Assembly (NCBI RefSeq): GCF_900102885.1
Contig: NZ_FNGE01000002.1
Span: forward strand, 186,001 to 250,000
Length of the DNA stretch: 64,000 bases
Source: Paracoccus chinensis
GTDB lineage: Bacteria; Pseudomonadota; Alphaproteobacteria; Rhodobacterales; Rhodobacteraceae
Direction of reading: 5' to 3'
The notes under the pieces were generated by a model. That model ran no database searches, was not told where the DNA came from, and saw only the letters and a list, made by a program, of their open reading frames with translations. The position numbers and the translations under genes are program-made. This document shows positions 1-8,209 of this stretch, one piece after another; the first letter of the stretch is position 1, and each line of letters opens with the position of its first letter.

Positions 1-1035
1 CCCGTTCCGGCCCAGCAGCGCGATCCGGTCGTCCTGGTCGATCCGCAGGTTCAGCCGCCGCAGCACCGCGCGGTCGCCGTAACCCACCGAGACGCCGTCC
101 AGCGCGAGGATCGGCGGAGAAAGCTGGTCGGGCTGGGGGAAGGTGAAGCGGTGGAACTTCGCCTCCTCAGGCGCGGTGATCGGCTCCATCTTCGCCAGCG
201 CCTTCAGGCGGGACTGCGCCTGCGCGGCCTTGGTGGCCTTGGCGCGGAAGCGGTCCACGAAGCTTTGCAGGTGGGCGCGGCGGGCCTCCTGCTTCTTGGC
301 CTCGGCGGCCTGAAGCGCCCGACGCTCGGCCCGGATGCGGGCGAAGCTGTCGTAACCGCCTGCATAGAGGTTCAGCTTGCGGTCCTCGAGATGCAGGATC
401 GAGCCGACCGCGCGGTTCAGCAGGCCCCGGTCGTGGCTGATGACGATGACCGTGTGGGGATAACGGGAAAGGTAGCCCTCCAACCACAGCGCGCCTTCGA
501 GGTCGAGGTAGTTCGTCGGCTCGTCCAGCAGCAGCAGGTCGGGCTGGGCGAACAGCACTCCCGCCAGCGCCATGCGCATCCGCCAGCCGCCCGAGAAGTC
601 GCCCGTGGGCCGCGACTGGTCCTCGGTCGAGAAGCCCAGGCCCTGCAGGATGGATGCGGCGCGGCCTTCCGCCGACCAGGCGTCGATGTCGGCCAGCCGC
701 GTCTGGATATCCGCGATGCGGTGGGGGTCGGTGGCCGTTTCCGCCTCGGCCATCAGAGTGTGGCGTTCGGTGTCGGCGGCCAGCACGGTGTCCAGCACGG
801 ATATGTCGGTCGCGGGCGATTCCTGTGCGACGCCCCCGATGCGGGCGCGGGCGGGCAGGCCGATCGTGCCGCCATCCAGCGTGAGTTCGCCCCGGATCAG
901 CCGGAACAGCGTCGTCTTGCCGGCGCCGTTCGGGCCGACAAGGCCGACCTTGTGCCCCGTCGGAATCACCGCCGAGGCGTGGTCGAACAGCGGCCGTCCC
1001 GCGATGGAATAAGAGATGTCGTCGATGCGCAGCAT
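1..1035 (-). CDS. ABC-F family ATP-binding protein (partial, C-terminus outside window)
   Basis: Soluble ABC-F ATPase of the Uup/YheS/EttA kind. Members carry two ATPase domains without membrane segments and act at the ribosome. 345 codons are visible, against roughly 520-640 residues for the family. Domain 1 has Walker A at residues 34-41 (GPNGAGKT), signature FSGG at 147-150 and Walker B LLLLDEPTNYLD at 167-178. A charged Lys/Arg/Ala-rich linker follows, and domain 2 starts near residue 309 and is lost inside its own Walker A (ALLGRNG) at the window edge. The start is the Met at 1035, where the conserved MLRIDDI beginning lies. It is divergent from the cold-shock gene. Which ABC-F subgroup it belongs to cannot be settled from the half protein. 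Confidence 0.93.
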   Translation of the reverse strand, partial: MLRIDDISYSIAGRPLFDHASAVIPTGHKVGLVGPNGAGKTTLFRLIRGELTLDGGTIGLPARARIGGVAQESPATDISVLDTVLAADTERHTLMAEAETATDPHRIADIQTRLADIDAWSAEGRAASILQGLGFSTEDQSRPTGDFSGGWRMRMALAGVLFAQPDLLLLDEPTNYLDLEGALWLEGYLSRYPHTVIVISHDRGLLNRAVGSILHLEDRKLNLYAGGYDSFARIRAERRALQAAEAKKQEARRAHLQSFVDRFRAKATKAAQAQSRLKALAKMEPITAPEEAKFHRFTFPQPDQLSPPILALDGVSVGYGDRAVLRRLNLRIDQDDRIALLGRNG

Positions 1036-1099
1036 GGGCGGGGCTTGCAGCAGCCGCGTAGCTTCGTCAACGCGGCTGATCGGCTTCGGGCGAATATCC

Positions 1100-1128
1100 T
1101 TGTTGGAAGGCCCGACCTCGCCTATATG
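1100..1128 (+). promoter_or_regulatory. Candidate promoter of the cold-shock gene
   Basis: TTGTTG (1100-1105) and TATATG (1123-1128) are separated by 17 bases, a sigma70-like arrangement. It would give a leader of about 115 bases before the start at 1249. Long leaders are a known feature of cspA-type genes, which are regulated through mRNA structure. This is inferred from motif match and position only. Confidence 0.45.
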
Positions 1129-1248
1129 GGGCGGGCAACGTTTTTCTATCTGCTCTCTGTCTCCGTCTACCGGCTTCAGTATGCTGCTATGACTGACTGC
1201 GCCGGGCCATCGCATTTCCGCGGATGGCGAATGACAGGAGATCTCACG

Positions 1249-1455
1249 ATGGCCAACGGCACCGTGAAATGGTTCAACTCGACCAAAGGCTTCGGCTTCA
1301 TCCAGCCGGAAAGCGGCAACCGCGACGTGTTCCTGCACATCTCGGCGCTGGAGCGCGCCGGCCTGCAGGCCCCCGCTGACGGTCAGAAGGTCACCTTCGA
1401 CCTGGAAAAAGGCCGCGACGGCCGCGAATCCGCGATCAACATCCGCTTCGTCTGA
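1249..1455 (+). CDS. cspA: Cold-shock domain protein, CspA family
   Basis: Single cold-shock domain protein of 68 residues, the usual length. CspA proteins bind single-stranded RNA and DNA, melting mRNA structure. The two nucleic-acid-binding motifs are visible: RNP1 as KGFGFI (residues 13-18) and RNP2 as VFLHIS (27-32). The start is the ATG at 1249, preceded at 8 bases by an AGGAG-like site; the frame stays open far upstream, but nothing there resembles the family. It is followed immediately by a strong terminator, so it is a single-gene unit. Bacteria of this group carry several csp paralogues, so the exact paralogue is not assignable. Confidence 0.95.
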   Translation: MANGTVKWFNSTKGFGFIQPESGNRDVFLHISALERAGLQAPADGQKVTFDLEKGRDGRESAINIRFV

Positions 1456-1477
1456 TCGGACGCAGCGACGGACATCG

Positions 1478-1508
1478 AAAGGGCGGGCCTGCGGGTCCGC
1501 CCTTTTCC
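1478..1508 (+). terminator. Rho-independent terminator of the cold-shock gene
   Basis: A 9-bp perfect stem (AAAGGGCGG at 1478-1486 with CCGCCCTTT at 1497-1505) with a 10-base loop and a short T-run inside and after the right arm, 22 bases after the stop. Confidence 0.85.
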
Positions 1509-1600
1509 GTTCGGGCGCGGCTGTCGGCGCGGGGTTTCCTTCGCGCAAGACCCATGCTAGCCGCCCGGCCGATCAGACAACCCCGGACCCCGAGGACATC

Positions 1601-2023
1601 ATGGCCATCGAACGCACCCTTTCCATCATCAAGCCCGACGCCACCCGCCGCAACCTGACCGGCAAGATCAACGCCAAGTTCGAGGACGCGGGCCTGCGCA
1701 TCGTCGCGCAGAAGCGCATCCACCTGTCGCCCGCCCAGGCCGGCAAGTTCTACGAAGTCCACAAGGACCGCCCCTTCTATGGCGAACTGGTCGAGTTCAT
1801 GGCCTCGGAGCCGGTCGTCGTGCAGGTGCTGGAAGGCGAGAACGCCATCGCCAAGAACCGCGAAGTGATGGGCGCGACCAACCCGGCCAATGCCGATGCG
1901 GGCACCATCCGTAAGGAATTCGCCCTGTCGGTCGGCGAGAACTCGGTTCACGGCTCGGACGCGCCGGAAACCGCCAAGGAAGAGATCGCCTTCTTCTTCT
2001 CGGGCCTCGAGCTGGTCGGCTGA
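1601..2023 (+). CDS. ndk: Nucleoside-diphosphate kinase
   Basis: 140 residues, full length for Ndk. The enzyme moves the gamma-phosphate of ATP to other nucleoside diphosphates through a phosphohistidine and keeps NTP/dNTP pools balanced in the cytoplasm. The active-site His is H117 in the conserved NSVHGSD motif. The N-terminal [11 protein letters not shown] and the [14 protein letters not shown] nucleotide-binding loop are both typical. It starts at ATG 1601 after a GAGGACATC stretch, stands alone between two terminators, and ends convergent with the cytochrome-YceI gene. Confidence 0.98.
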   Translation: MAIERTLSIIKPDATRRNLTGKINAKFEDAGLRIVAQKRIHLSPAQAGKFYEVHKDRPFYGELVEFMASEPVVVQVLEGENAIAKNREVMGATNPANADAGTIRKEFALSVGENSVHGSDAPETAKEEIAFFFSGLELVG

Positions 2024-2045
2024 ACGCCTGATCCCATTCGATGCG

Positions 2046-2074
2046 AAGGCCGCCCTTGGGGCGGCCTTTTTCGT
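2046..2074 (+). terminator. Rho-independent terminator of ndk
   Basis: A 9-bp perfect stem (AAGGCCGCC at 2046-2054 with GGCGGCCTT at 2060-2068), 5-base loop, followed by TTTTTC. On the other strand no T-run follows, so it serves ndk. Confidence 0.85.
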
Positions 2075-2081
2075 TCGGGCC

Positions 2082-3311
2082 TCAGCCGCGGGTGGCCATC
2101 AGGTCGATTGTGACCACAACCGGGAAGGCCACCGTGCTTTCATCCGCGTAAGTCGCGCCCACGCCGAAGTCGCGGCGATCCAGCGTCAGGGTCCCCTTGG
2201 CGGTCGGCTGGTCGCCCTCGATCGTCAGGTCGAAGGGCAGGGTGGCAGGTTGCGCCTGTCCCGCGATGGTCAGCGTTCCGGTGGCTTGGTGCGCCGTGCC
2301 CCCTTCGGTGGTGCGGGCGATCTGCCCTTCGAAGCGGGCGGCCGGGAAGGCTTGGGCGTTCAGGAAATCCGGCCCCGTCGCCATGCCGCTGACTGCGCCC
2401 AGGGTCAGCGAGGCGATGTTGACCTCGGCCATGACCTCGCCGGTGCCGGTCGCCTCGTCATAGGCGATGGTGGCGGTCCAGGTGCCGAACTGCCCCTCGA
2501 CCGGAACGCCCGCCTGGGTGACCGAAAGGCCGAGCGTGCCGGATTGGACCGTCCAGGCCGAAGCCGCCGTTTCCGCGGGCGCGACGGAGGCAGGCGCCTG
2601 CTGGGAGGCTTGTTCGAGAATCGCTTCCGGCGCCCTTTCAGTCGTGGCGGCCCAGGTGGCCAGCCCGCCCCAAAGCGCCAGCGCCACCAGCGGCGGCAGC
2701 CAGCGGTGCCGGTGCGGGTGGCGCGGCGGCTCGGGCACAAGCGCCGCGTTGCCCGCCATGCGCGCCAGCGTCGCATCCCGGTCGATGATCGTGTGCTTCA
2801 AGGCGCCGCCGATGTGCAGCGCGATCAGCCCCGCCAGCAGCCACCATCCGTTGACGTGGAAAGCGGTGAAGCGCTCGGACAGTTCGGCGTCCTGCGGCAC
2901 CCCCGGCAGGCGCTGGCCGAAGGGCCACAGGATATCGGCAAAGCCCCCGCCCGGTGCGGCCGAATGCAGCAGCCAGCCCGCCAGCGGCATCAGCACCATG
3001 CCGCCGTAAAGTGCCCAGTGGACGGTCGAGGCGACGAAGTTTTCCAGCCGGCGCTCCGGGTGCAAGGGCCTCGGGTGGCCCTGCACCAGGACCCAGACAA
3101 TGCGGGCCAGCGCCAGGAACAGGACGGTGATGCCCACGGTCTTGTGGATCGAGAAGACCTCGACCATCCGCGCCAGGGTCTGCGCTCCGCCGGCGCGGAA
3201 GCTTTCGGCGTAAAGGCCCAGGGCGATGGCTGACAGGATCAGGACGGCGATGGTCCAGTGCAGGAAACGGTGGACACTGCCATAGGCGCGCGAGGTGTTG
3301 GCTGCGGGCAT
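2082..3311 (-). CDS. Cytochrome b561 / YceI-like fusion protein
   Basis: 409-residue fusion. Residues 1 to about 200 form a di-haem cytochrome b561 domain with four hydrophobic segments and histidines H14 and H18 in GSVHRFLHW. After a Pro/Ala-rich linker, residues from about 240 form a YceI-like lipocalin barrel, recognised by its closing pattern (GTLTLDRRDFGVG, ESTVAFPVVVTIDL). b561 proteins move electrons across the inner membrane; YceI proteins bind polyisoprenoids, including quinone-like lipids, in the periplasm. An electron-transfer unit acting on a quinone-like ligand is an inference. The start at 3311 is chosen over an upstream ATG because AGGAGAG sits just before it. It is divergent from fabD. 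Confidence 0.88.
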   Translation of the reverse strand: MPAANTSRAYGSVHRFLHWTIAVLILSAIALGLYAESFRAGGAQTLARMVEVFSIHKTVGITVLFLALARIVWVLVQGHPRPLHPERRLENFVASTVHWALYGGMVLMPLAGWLLHSAAPGGGFADILWPFGQRLPGVPQDAELSERFTAFHVNGWWLLAGLIALHIGGALKHTIIDRDATLARMAGNAALVPEPPRHPHRHRWLPPLVALALWGGLATWAATTERAPEAILEQASQQAPASVAPAETAASAWTVQSGTLGLSVTQAGVPVEGQFGTWTATIAYDEATGTGEVMAEVNIASLTLGAVSGMATGPDFLNAQAFPAARFEGQIARTTEGGTAHQATGTLTIAGQAQPATLPFDLTIEGDQPTAKGTLTLDRRDFGVGATYADESTVAFPVVVTIDLMATRG

Positions 3312-3381
3312 CGCTCTCTCCTGCCGTTGCGGGATCGCCGTGACCGGGCTATCCCAACGCAAAGCATGGAGGAAGCTCAAG

Positions 3382-4308
3382 ATGCGCGCATTCGTCTTTC
3401 CCGGCCAGGGGGCCCAGACCATCGGCATGGGGCGCGCGCTGGCCGACGCCTATCCGCAGGCGCGCGCCGTCTTCGAGGAAGTGGACGAGGCGCTGGGCGA
3501 GAAGCTGTCCGCGCTGATCTGGGAAGGCGACATCGAGACGCTGACGCTGACCCGCAACGCCCAGCCCGCGCTGATGGCGACCTCGGTCGCGGCCATGCGG
3601 GCGCTGGAGGCCGAGGGCTTCGCCGTGACCGACGCGGCCTTCGTGGCGGGGCACTCCTTGGGTGAATATTCGGCGCTCTGCGCCGCGGGGGCGATCAGCC
3701 TGTCGGACACCGCGCGGCTTCTGTGCATCCGCGGGACCGCCATGCAGGAGGCGGTGCCGGTCGGCGTGGGCGCCATGGCCGCGATCCTGGGGCTGGACTT
3801 CGCGGCGGTGGACGAGATCGCCCGCGAGGCGGCCGAGGACGAGGTCTGCCAGGCCGCCAACGACAACGACCCGGCGCAGGTGGTGATCTCGGGCCACAAG
3901 GCGGCGGTGGAACGGGCAGCGGCGCTGGCCAAGGCGCGCGGCGCCAAGCGGGCGCTTATGCTGCCCGTGTCCGCTCCCTTCCATTGCGCGTTGATGCAGC
4001 CCGCCGCGACCGTGATGGCCGACGCGCTGGCGGGCGTGGACATCCACGAGCCTGCCGTGCCGCTGATCGCCAACGTGCGCGCGGAACCCGTCACCATGCC
4101 CGGCGCGATCCGGCAGTTCCTGGTCGAGCAGGTCACGGGGTCCGTGCGCTGGCGCGAATCCGTGCAGTTCATGGCCGACCAGGGCGTGACCGAGTTCTGG
4201 GAGATCGGCGCGGGCAAGGCGCTGTCGGGCATGATCAAGCGCATCGCGCCGGGGGTCGAGACGAAGGCGGTTGGCACCCCCGAGGACATCGTGGCCCTGA
4301 AGGGCTGA
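3382..4308 (+). CDS. fabD: Malonyl-CoA:ACP transacylase
   Basis: 308 residues, usual FabD length. It transfers malonyl from CoA to acyl carrier protein, supplying the extender unit of fatty acid synthesis. Catalytic Ser is S92 in GHSLGEY and His is H201 in SAPFHCALM, the same positions as in E. coli FabD; FVFPGQGAQ opens the protein. The start at 3382 follows a GGAGGA site; the longer upstream frame has no family match. First gene of a fabD-fabG-acpP series, with a repeat element filling the space to fabG. Confidence 0.98.
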   Translation: MRAFVFPGQGAQTIGMGRALADAYPQARAVFEEVDEALGEKLSALIWEGDIETLTLTRNAQPALMATSVAAMRALEAEGFAVTDAAFVAGHSLGEYSALCAAGAISLSDTARLLCIRGTAMQEAVPVGVGAMAAILGLDFAAVDEIAREAAEDEVCQAANDNDPAQVVISGHKAAVERAAALAKARGAKRALMLPVSAPFHCALMQPAATVMADALAGVDIHEPAVPLIANVRAEPVTMPGAIRQFLVEQVTGSVRWRESVQFMADQGVTEFWEIGAGKALSGMIKRIAPGVETKAVGTPEDIVALKG

Positions 4309-4310
4309 GG

Positions 4311-4374
4311 CCGGACCGGGGCGCTTGCCCCACCGTCGTATACGGCGATCCCGGGATATTTTTACGAAGAAGAA
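4311..4374 (+). repeat. Intergenic repeat element, copy A
   Basis: Begins 2 bases after the fabD stop. In order: CCGGACCGGGGC, a short GC hairpin, a near-palindrome CGTCGTATACGGCG, then the tail CCGGGATATTT followed by CGAAGAAGAA. The same order recurs at 16228-16291 and 26234-26296 (both reversed) and in reduced form at 53663-53712, 24228-24286 and 26161-26210. Its A/G-rich tail also supplies the ribosome-binding region of fabG. Confidence 0.8.
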
Positions 4375-4384
4375 AGAGAGTGCG

Positions 4385-5122
4385 ATGTTCGACCTGACCG
4401 GAAAGAACGCTCTGATCACCGGCGCTTCGGGCGGCATCGGTGGGGCCGTGGCGGCGGCGCTGCACGCGGCAGGCGCGACCATGACCCTGTCGGGAACGCG
4501 CGAGGCGCCCTTGCAGGAACTCGCCGCCAGCTTGGGCGAGCGGGCGCATGTGGTGACGGCGAACCTGGGTGACCCGGCCGCCGTCGAGGCACTGCCGAAG
4601 AAGGCGGCCGAGGCGATGGGCTCGGTCGATATCCTCGTCAACAACGCGGGGATCACGCGCGACAACCTGTTCATGCGGATGTCGGACGAGGAATGGGCGC
4701 AGGTGCTGGACGTGAACCTGACCTCGTCCTTCCGGCTGGCGCGGGGGGTGCTGCGCGGCATGATGAAGGCGCGCTGGGGGCGGATCGTGTCGATCACCTC
4801 GGTCGTCGGCACCACGGGCAACCCGGGACAGGGGAACTATGCCGCGGCCAAGGCCGGGCTGGTGGGGATGTCGAAAAGCCTCGCCTACGAGGTCGCCTCG
4901 CGCGGGATCACGGTCAACTGCGTGGCGCCGGGCTTCATCGAGACGGCGATGACGGACAAGCTGAACGACGACCAGAAGGGGCGCATCCTGACCCAGATTC
5001 CCGCCGGTCGCATGGGCCACGCCGACGAGATCGCGGCCGCCGTGCTGTATCTGGCCAGCCCCGAGGCGGCTTACGTCACCGGGGCCACGCTGCATGTCAA
5101 CGGCGGCATGGCGATGGTCTGA
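4385..5122 (+). CDS. fabG: 3-oxoacyl-ACP reductase
   Basis: 245-residue classical short-chain dehydrogenase that reduces 3-oxoacyl-ACP with NADPH in fatty acid elongation. It shows the cofactor motif TGASGGIG (12-19), NNAG, and the catalytic set S139, Y152, K156 (NYAAAKAG), all at FabG positions. [11 protein letters not shown] and the ending [15 protein letters not shown] are specific to FabG. The start ATG 4385 lies 7-8 bases after GAAAGAGAG. It sits between fabD and acpP, which supports FabG over other SDR roles. Confidence 0.97.
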   Translation: MFDLTGKNALITGASGGIGGAVAAALHAAGATMTLSGTREAPLQELAASLGERAHVVTANLGDPAAVEALPKKAAEAMGSVDILVNNAGITRDNLFMRMSDEEWAQVLDVNLTSSFRLARGVLRGMMKARWGRIVSITSVVGTTGNPGQGNYAAAKAGLVGMSKSLAYEVASRGITVNCVAPGFIETAMTDKLNDDQKGRILTQIPAGRMGHADEIAAAVLYLASPEAAYVTGATLHVNGGMAMV

Positions 5123-5138
5123 GGGGCCGCGAAAGCGG

Positions 5139-5166
5139 TTGCGGATCACATTGGCGTTGCTATATG
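5139..5166 (+). promoter_or_regulatory. Candidate acpP promoter
   Basis: TTGCGG (5139-5144) and TATATG (5161-5166) with a 16-base spacer, about 95 bases before the acpP start. acpP needs much higher expression than fabG, so an internal promoter is expected. Evidence is motif match only. Confidence 0.4.
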
Positions 5167-5259
5167 CCGGGGCCAAGGCCGCAGGGACCCGCCCGCGGCT
5201 TGTTGCCGGGTGCGTCCCGGTCGCATCCGGGCGGAGTGCCCGTAACTGAGGAACGAGAC

Positions 5260-5499
5260 ATGAGCGATATCGCTGATCGCGTGAAGAAGATCGTCGTCGA
5301 GCATCTGGGCGTCGAAGAGGACAAGGTCACCGAGACCGCCTCGTTCATCGACGATCTGGGCGCGGACTCGCTGGACACCGTCGAGCTGGTCATGGCCTTC
5401 GAGGAAGAATTCGGCATCGAGATCCCCGATGACGCCGCCGAGACGATCCAGACCTTCGGCGACGCGGTGAAGTTCATCGACCAGGCGACCGCCGCCTGA
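5260..5499 (+). CDS. acpP: Acyl carrier protein
   Basis: 79-residue acidic acyl carrier protein. The phosphopantetheine attachment serine is S37 in [10 protein letters not shown]. The four-helix pattern and the [13 protein letters not shown] segment are typical of the fatty-acid ACP. The start ATG 5260 follows GAGGAACGAG. It is preceded by a 137-base spacer with its own candidate promoter and followed by a strong terminator. The common downstream partner fabF is not here; dps follows instead. Confidence 0.98.
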   Translation: MSDIADRVKKIVVEHLGVEEDKVTETASFIDDLGADSLDTVELVMAFEEEFGIEIPDDAAETIQTFGDAVKFIDQATAA

Positions 5500-5524
5500 T
5501 CGCTGCCTCCATCGGCATCCCTTG

Positions 5525-5557
5525 AACGGCGTCCCCCTGGGGCGCCGTTTCCGTTTG
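5525..5557 (+). terminator. Rho-independent terminator of acpP
   Basis: AACGGCGTCCCC pairs with GGGGCGCCGTT (one bulged T) around a 3-base loop, followed by TTTCCGTTT, about 25 bases after the acpP stop. Confidence 0.8.
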
Positions 5558-5640
5558 CGGCTGCGGTGGATCGGCGCGGCGGCGGAACCTCGGGCCCTGC
5601 GGTTCGTTGACCTGCAAATCAACAACATCAGGAGAAGATC

Positions 5641-6114
5641 ATGCCCGTGAACCTGCAGGGTCTGGAAGACAATGCCCGCAAGACCGCCATCTCGGAGCTG
5701 CAGGCCTGCATGAGCGACGGGTTGTCGCTGTCGATGTCGCTGAAGCAGGCGCATTGGAACCTCAAGGGGCCGAACTTCATCGCCATCCACGAGCTGCTGG
5801 ACGGGGTGAAGACGCGGCTCGATCCCAACATCGACGACATGGCCGAGCGCATCCAGCAGCTCGACGGCACCGCCGTCGGCACGGTCGAGGAGGTTGCCCG
5901 CGCCACCCGGCTCGAGCCCTATCCGACCAACCTGACCTCGGCCGAGGATCACCTGCGCGAGGTCGCGGACCGGCTGCGGGCCTACGGAGAGCGGGTGCGG
6001 ACGGCCATCGACACGGTGGACGAGGCGGGCGATGCCGACAGCGCCGACATCCTGACCGCCGCCTCGCGTCAGGCCGACAAGGACCTGTGGTTCATCGAGT
6101 CGCATCGCGGCTGA
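5641..6114 (+). CDS. dps: Dps family DNA-binding ferritin-like protein
   Basis: 157 residues, typical of Dps. Twelve subunits form a shell that oxidises and stores iron using hydrogen peroxide and can coat DNA. The ferroxidase residues at the dimer interface are visible: H38 in KQAHWN, H50 in IAIHELLD, and the acidic residues in NIDDMAERI (D65/E69). The start ATG 5641 follows AGGAGAAG. A 5-bp inverted repeat (GTTGA/TCAAC, 5606-5623) lies just upstream, but no regulator can be assigned. It is isolated by terminators on both sides. Confidence 0.96.
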   Translation: MPVNLQGLEDNARKTAISELQACMSDGLSLSMSLKQAHWNLKGPNFIAIHELLDGVKTRLDPNIDDMAERIQQLDGTAVGTVEEVARATRLEPYPTNLTSAEDHLREVADRLRAYGERVRTAIDTVDEAGDADSADILTAASRQADKDLWFIESHRG

Positions 6115-6156
6115 GGGGCAGCCGCAGGGTGCGCGCAGACCACGCCCCCTTATGGG

Positions 6157-6186
6157 AAAGGGCGGGCCGCAAGGCCCGCCCTTCGT
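6157..6186. terminator. Bidirectional terminator between dps and the BMP transporter operon
   Basis: An 11-bp perfect stem (AAGGGCGGGCC with GGCCCGCCCTT, 6158-6183) around a GCAA tetraloop. It separates two convergent genes; the minus-strand side continues with TTTCCC. Confidence 0.8.
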
Positions 6187-6202
6187 GCATCCTGACGCTT
6201 GT

Positions 6203-7303
6203 TCAGCTCGGGATCTGCGCGGAAATGCCTTCCACGAAGAAGTTCATCGAGGACAGCTCCTCGTCCGTGGCCTTCTGCCCCTCGGCCAGCCAGGCGCTGC
6301 CGTCCTGCTTGTTCAGCGGGCCGGTGAAGGGGTGATAGGCGCCCGAGCCGATCTGGTCGCGCAGGGCCTCGGCCTCGGCCTTGACCTCGGCAGGCACGGC
6401 CTCGGTGATCTCGCCGATCTCGACCTCGCCGTCGCCGATCCCCAGCCAGACCCCGTGCGAGGTCCAGGTGCCGTCCAGGACCTGGCCCACGCGGCGGATG
6501 TAGTAGGGGTTCCAGTTGTCGATGATCGAGCTGACGCGCGGGGTCGGCTTGAAGGCCGCCATGTCGGACGCCTGCCCGAAGCCGATGCCGCCCTTTTCCT
6601 GCAGCTTGGCCAGCGGGGCGGTGGAATCGGTGTGCTGCAGGATCACGTCCACGCCTTCCGCCAGCAGGGCGGATGCGGCATCGGCCTCCTTGGCGGGGTC
6701 GAACCAGGTGTAGGCCCAGACGACGCGCATCTCGACATCCGGGTTCACCTTACGGGCATGGATGAAGGACGAGTTGATGCCCTGGATCACCTCGGGGATG
6801 GGGAACGAGCCGATGTAGCCGATCTTGTTCGACTTGGTCATGCGGCCCGCGATGGTCCCCATGACGGCGCGGCCCTCGTAGAAGCGGGCGTCATAGGTCG
6901 AGACGTTCTCGGCCCGCTTGTAGCCGGTCGCGTGCTCGAACTTCACGTCGGGGAACTTGGCGGCGGTGTTGATGACCGCGTCCATGAAGCCGAAGCTGGT
7001 GGCGAAGATCAGCTTGCAGCCCGACAGCGCCAGCTGGGTCAGGGCACGCTCGGCGTCGGCGCCCTCGGGAACGCTTTCGATGAAGGTCGTCTCGATCCGG
7101 TCGCCGTATTCGGCCTCGATCGCCTGCCGGCCCAGGTCGTGCTGGTAGGACCAGCCGCCGTCGCCCACCGGGCCGACGTAGATGAAGCCGACCTTCAGCT
7201 TCTCGCCTTCGGGGAACGGCGTCTGCGCCGAAACGGGCAGCGCGGGCAGCATGGCGACCAGCGCCATGGCGGCGGCCGAGGCCAGAAGGGTTCTGCGGTT
7301 CAT
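6203..7303 (-). CDS. BMP family ABC transporter substrate-binding protein
   Basis: 366-residue periplasmic binding protein of the BMP/PnrA family, whose characterised members bind purine nucleosides. Residues 1-26 form a signal peptide starting MNRRTLLAS, with a twin Arg that could suit Tat export, and a cut near VSAQT. The binding fold begins LKVGFIYVGPVGDGGWSYQHDLG. The start at 7303 is preferred to 7309 because AGGAG then lies 6 bases upstream. It is the last gene of a minus-strand operon with one double-ATPase and two permeases, the RbsABC-like layout of nucleoside importers. Substrate is inferred from family only. Confidence 0.92.
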   Translation of the reverse strand: MNRRTLLASAAAMALVAMLPALPVSAQTPFPEGEKLKVGFIYVGPVGDGGWSYQHDLGRQAIEAEYGDRIETTFIESVPEGADAERALTQLALSGCKLIFATSFGFMDAVINTAAKFPDVKFEHATGYKRAENVSTYDARFYEGRAVMGTIAGRMTKSNKIGYIGSFPIPEVIQGINSSFIHARKVNPDVEMRVVWAYTWFDPAKEADAASALLAEGVDVILQHTDSTAPLAKLQEKGGIGFGQASDMAAFKPTPRVSSIIDNWNPYYIRRVGQVLDGTWTSHGVWLGIGDGEVEIGEITEAVPAEVKAEAEALRDQIGSGAYHPFTGPLNKQDGSAWLAEGQKATDEELSSMNFFVEGISAQIPS

Positions 7304-7327
7304 GGACATCTCCTCTGTCGGAACTTG

Positions 7328-8209
7328 TTATCGCAGCGCGTGGAAGGACCGGCCCAGCGAGCCCGGCGCCGTTCCGCCGCCGCCTGCGTATTTGTGGCGC
7401 GCCGATATGATCACCAGCACGATGATCGTGGCAAGGTAGGGGGCCATGCTGAGCAGCTGGACCGGGACCGCGACGCCCGCCGCCTGCAGGCGAAGCTGCA
7501 GAACGGTCACGCCGCCGAAAAGCCAGGCACCGGCGAGAACGCCCCAAGGGCTCCACCCCGCGAAGACGACGATGGCGAGCGCGATCCAGCCTGCGCCCGC
7601 CGTCATGCCTTCGGTCCATTGCAGGACGGTCGCGATGGACACATAGGCGCCCCCGACCCCGGCCAACGCGCCGCCGATGGCGATGGCGGCCATGCGGGTG
7701 CCGCGCACCTTGTAACCCAGCGCATGGGCCGCGTCGTGGTTTTCCCCCACGCCGCGCAGGATCAGGCCGGGACGGGTGCGGTTCAGGATCAGCCAGGTCA
7801 CGGGGACGAGGACCAGCCCGAGCCAGATCACCCAGTTGATGCCCAGGGGACCACCGGCCATCGAGGGCGCCTTGACGCCCTCATAGGGCTTGCCGAACAT
7901 CGCGGTCAGGCCAAGGCCGAACATGGTCAGCGCCAGGCCTGTGGCGACCTGGTTGGTCAGCAGGTATTGCGTCAGACCCCCGAAGATCAGCGACAGCGCC
8001 GCGCCCGCCACCGCGCCCGCGACGAAGCCCGCCATGGGCGAGCCGGTCGCATGGGCCGCGGCAAAGCCCGCCAGCGCACCGGTGATCATCATCCCTTCGA
8101 CGCCGAGGTTCAGCACGCCCGCGCGTTCTGCGATGGTCTCGCCCAAGGCCGCGAACAGGATCGGGGTCGCGGCGGACAGAAGCAGCAGGAAGGTCGTCCA
8201 TTCGATCAT
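7328..8209 (-). CDS. ABC transporter permease (nucleoside-type, second subunit)
   Basis: 293-residue membrane permease of the branched-chain amino acid/ribose permease superfamily, with about eight hydrophobic stretches. The cytoplasmic coupling segment LRGVGENHDAAHALGYKVRG is characteristic of the subunit partnered with BMP-type binding proteins (YufQ/NupQ group). Its ATG overlaps the stop of the preceding permease gene (ATGA at 8206-8209), indicating translational coupling. The binding-protein gene follows 24 bases downstream. Confidence 0.92.
   Translation of the reverse strand: MIEWTTFLLLLSAATPILFAALGETIAERAGVLNLGVEGMMITGALAGFAAAHATGSPMAGFVAGAVAGAALSLIFGGLTQYLLTNQVATGLALTMFGLGLTAMFGKPYEGVKAPSMAGGPLGINWVIWLGLVLVPVTWLILNRTRPGLILRGVGENHDAAHALGYKVRGTRMAAIAIGGALAGVGGAYVSIATVLQWTEGMTAGAGWIALAIVVFAGWSPWGVLAGAWLFGGVTVLQLRLQAAGVAVPVQLLSMAPYLATIIVLVIISARHKYAGGGGTAPGSLGRSFHALR

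Noticed and set aside
7304..7309. Upstream ATG (7309) as the start of the BMP binding protein
   Set aside because: It touches the AGGAG site; the ATG at 7303 has the right spacing and gives a normal signal peptide.
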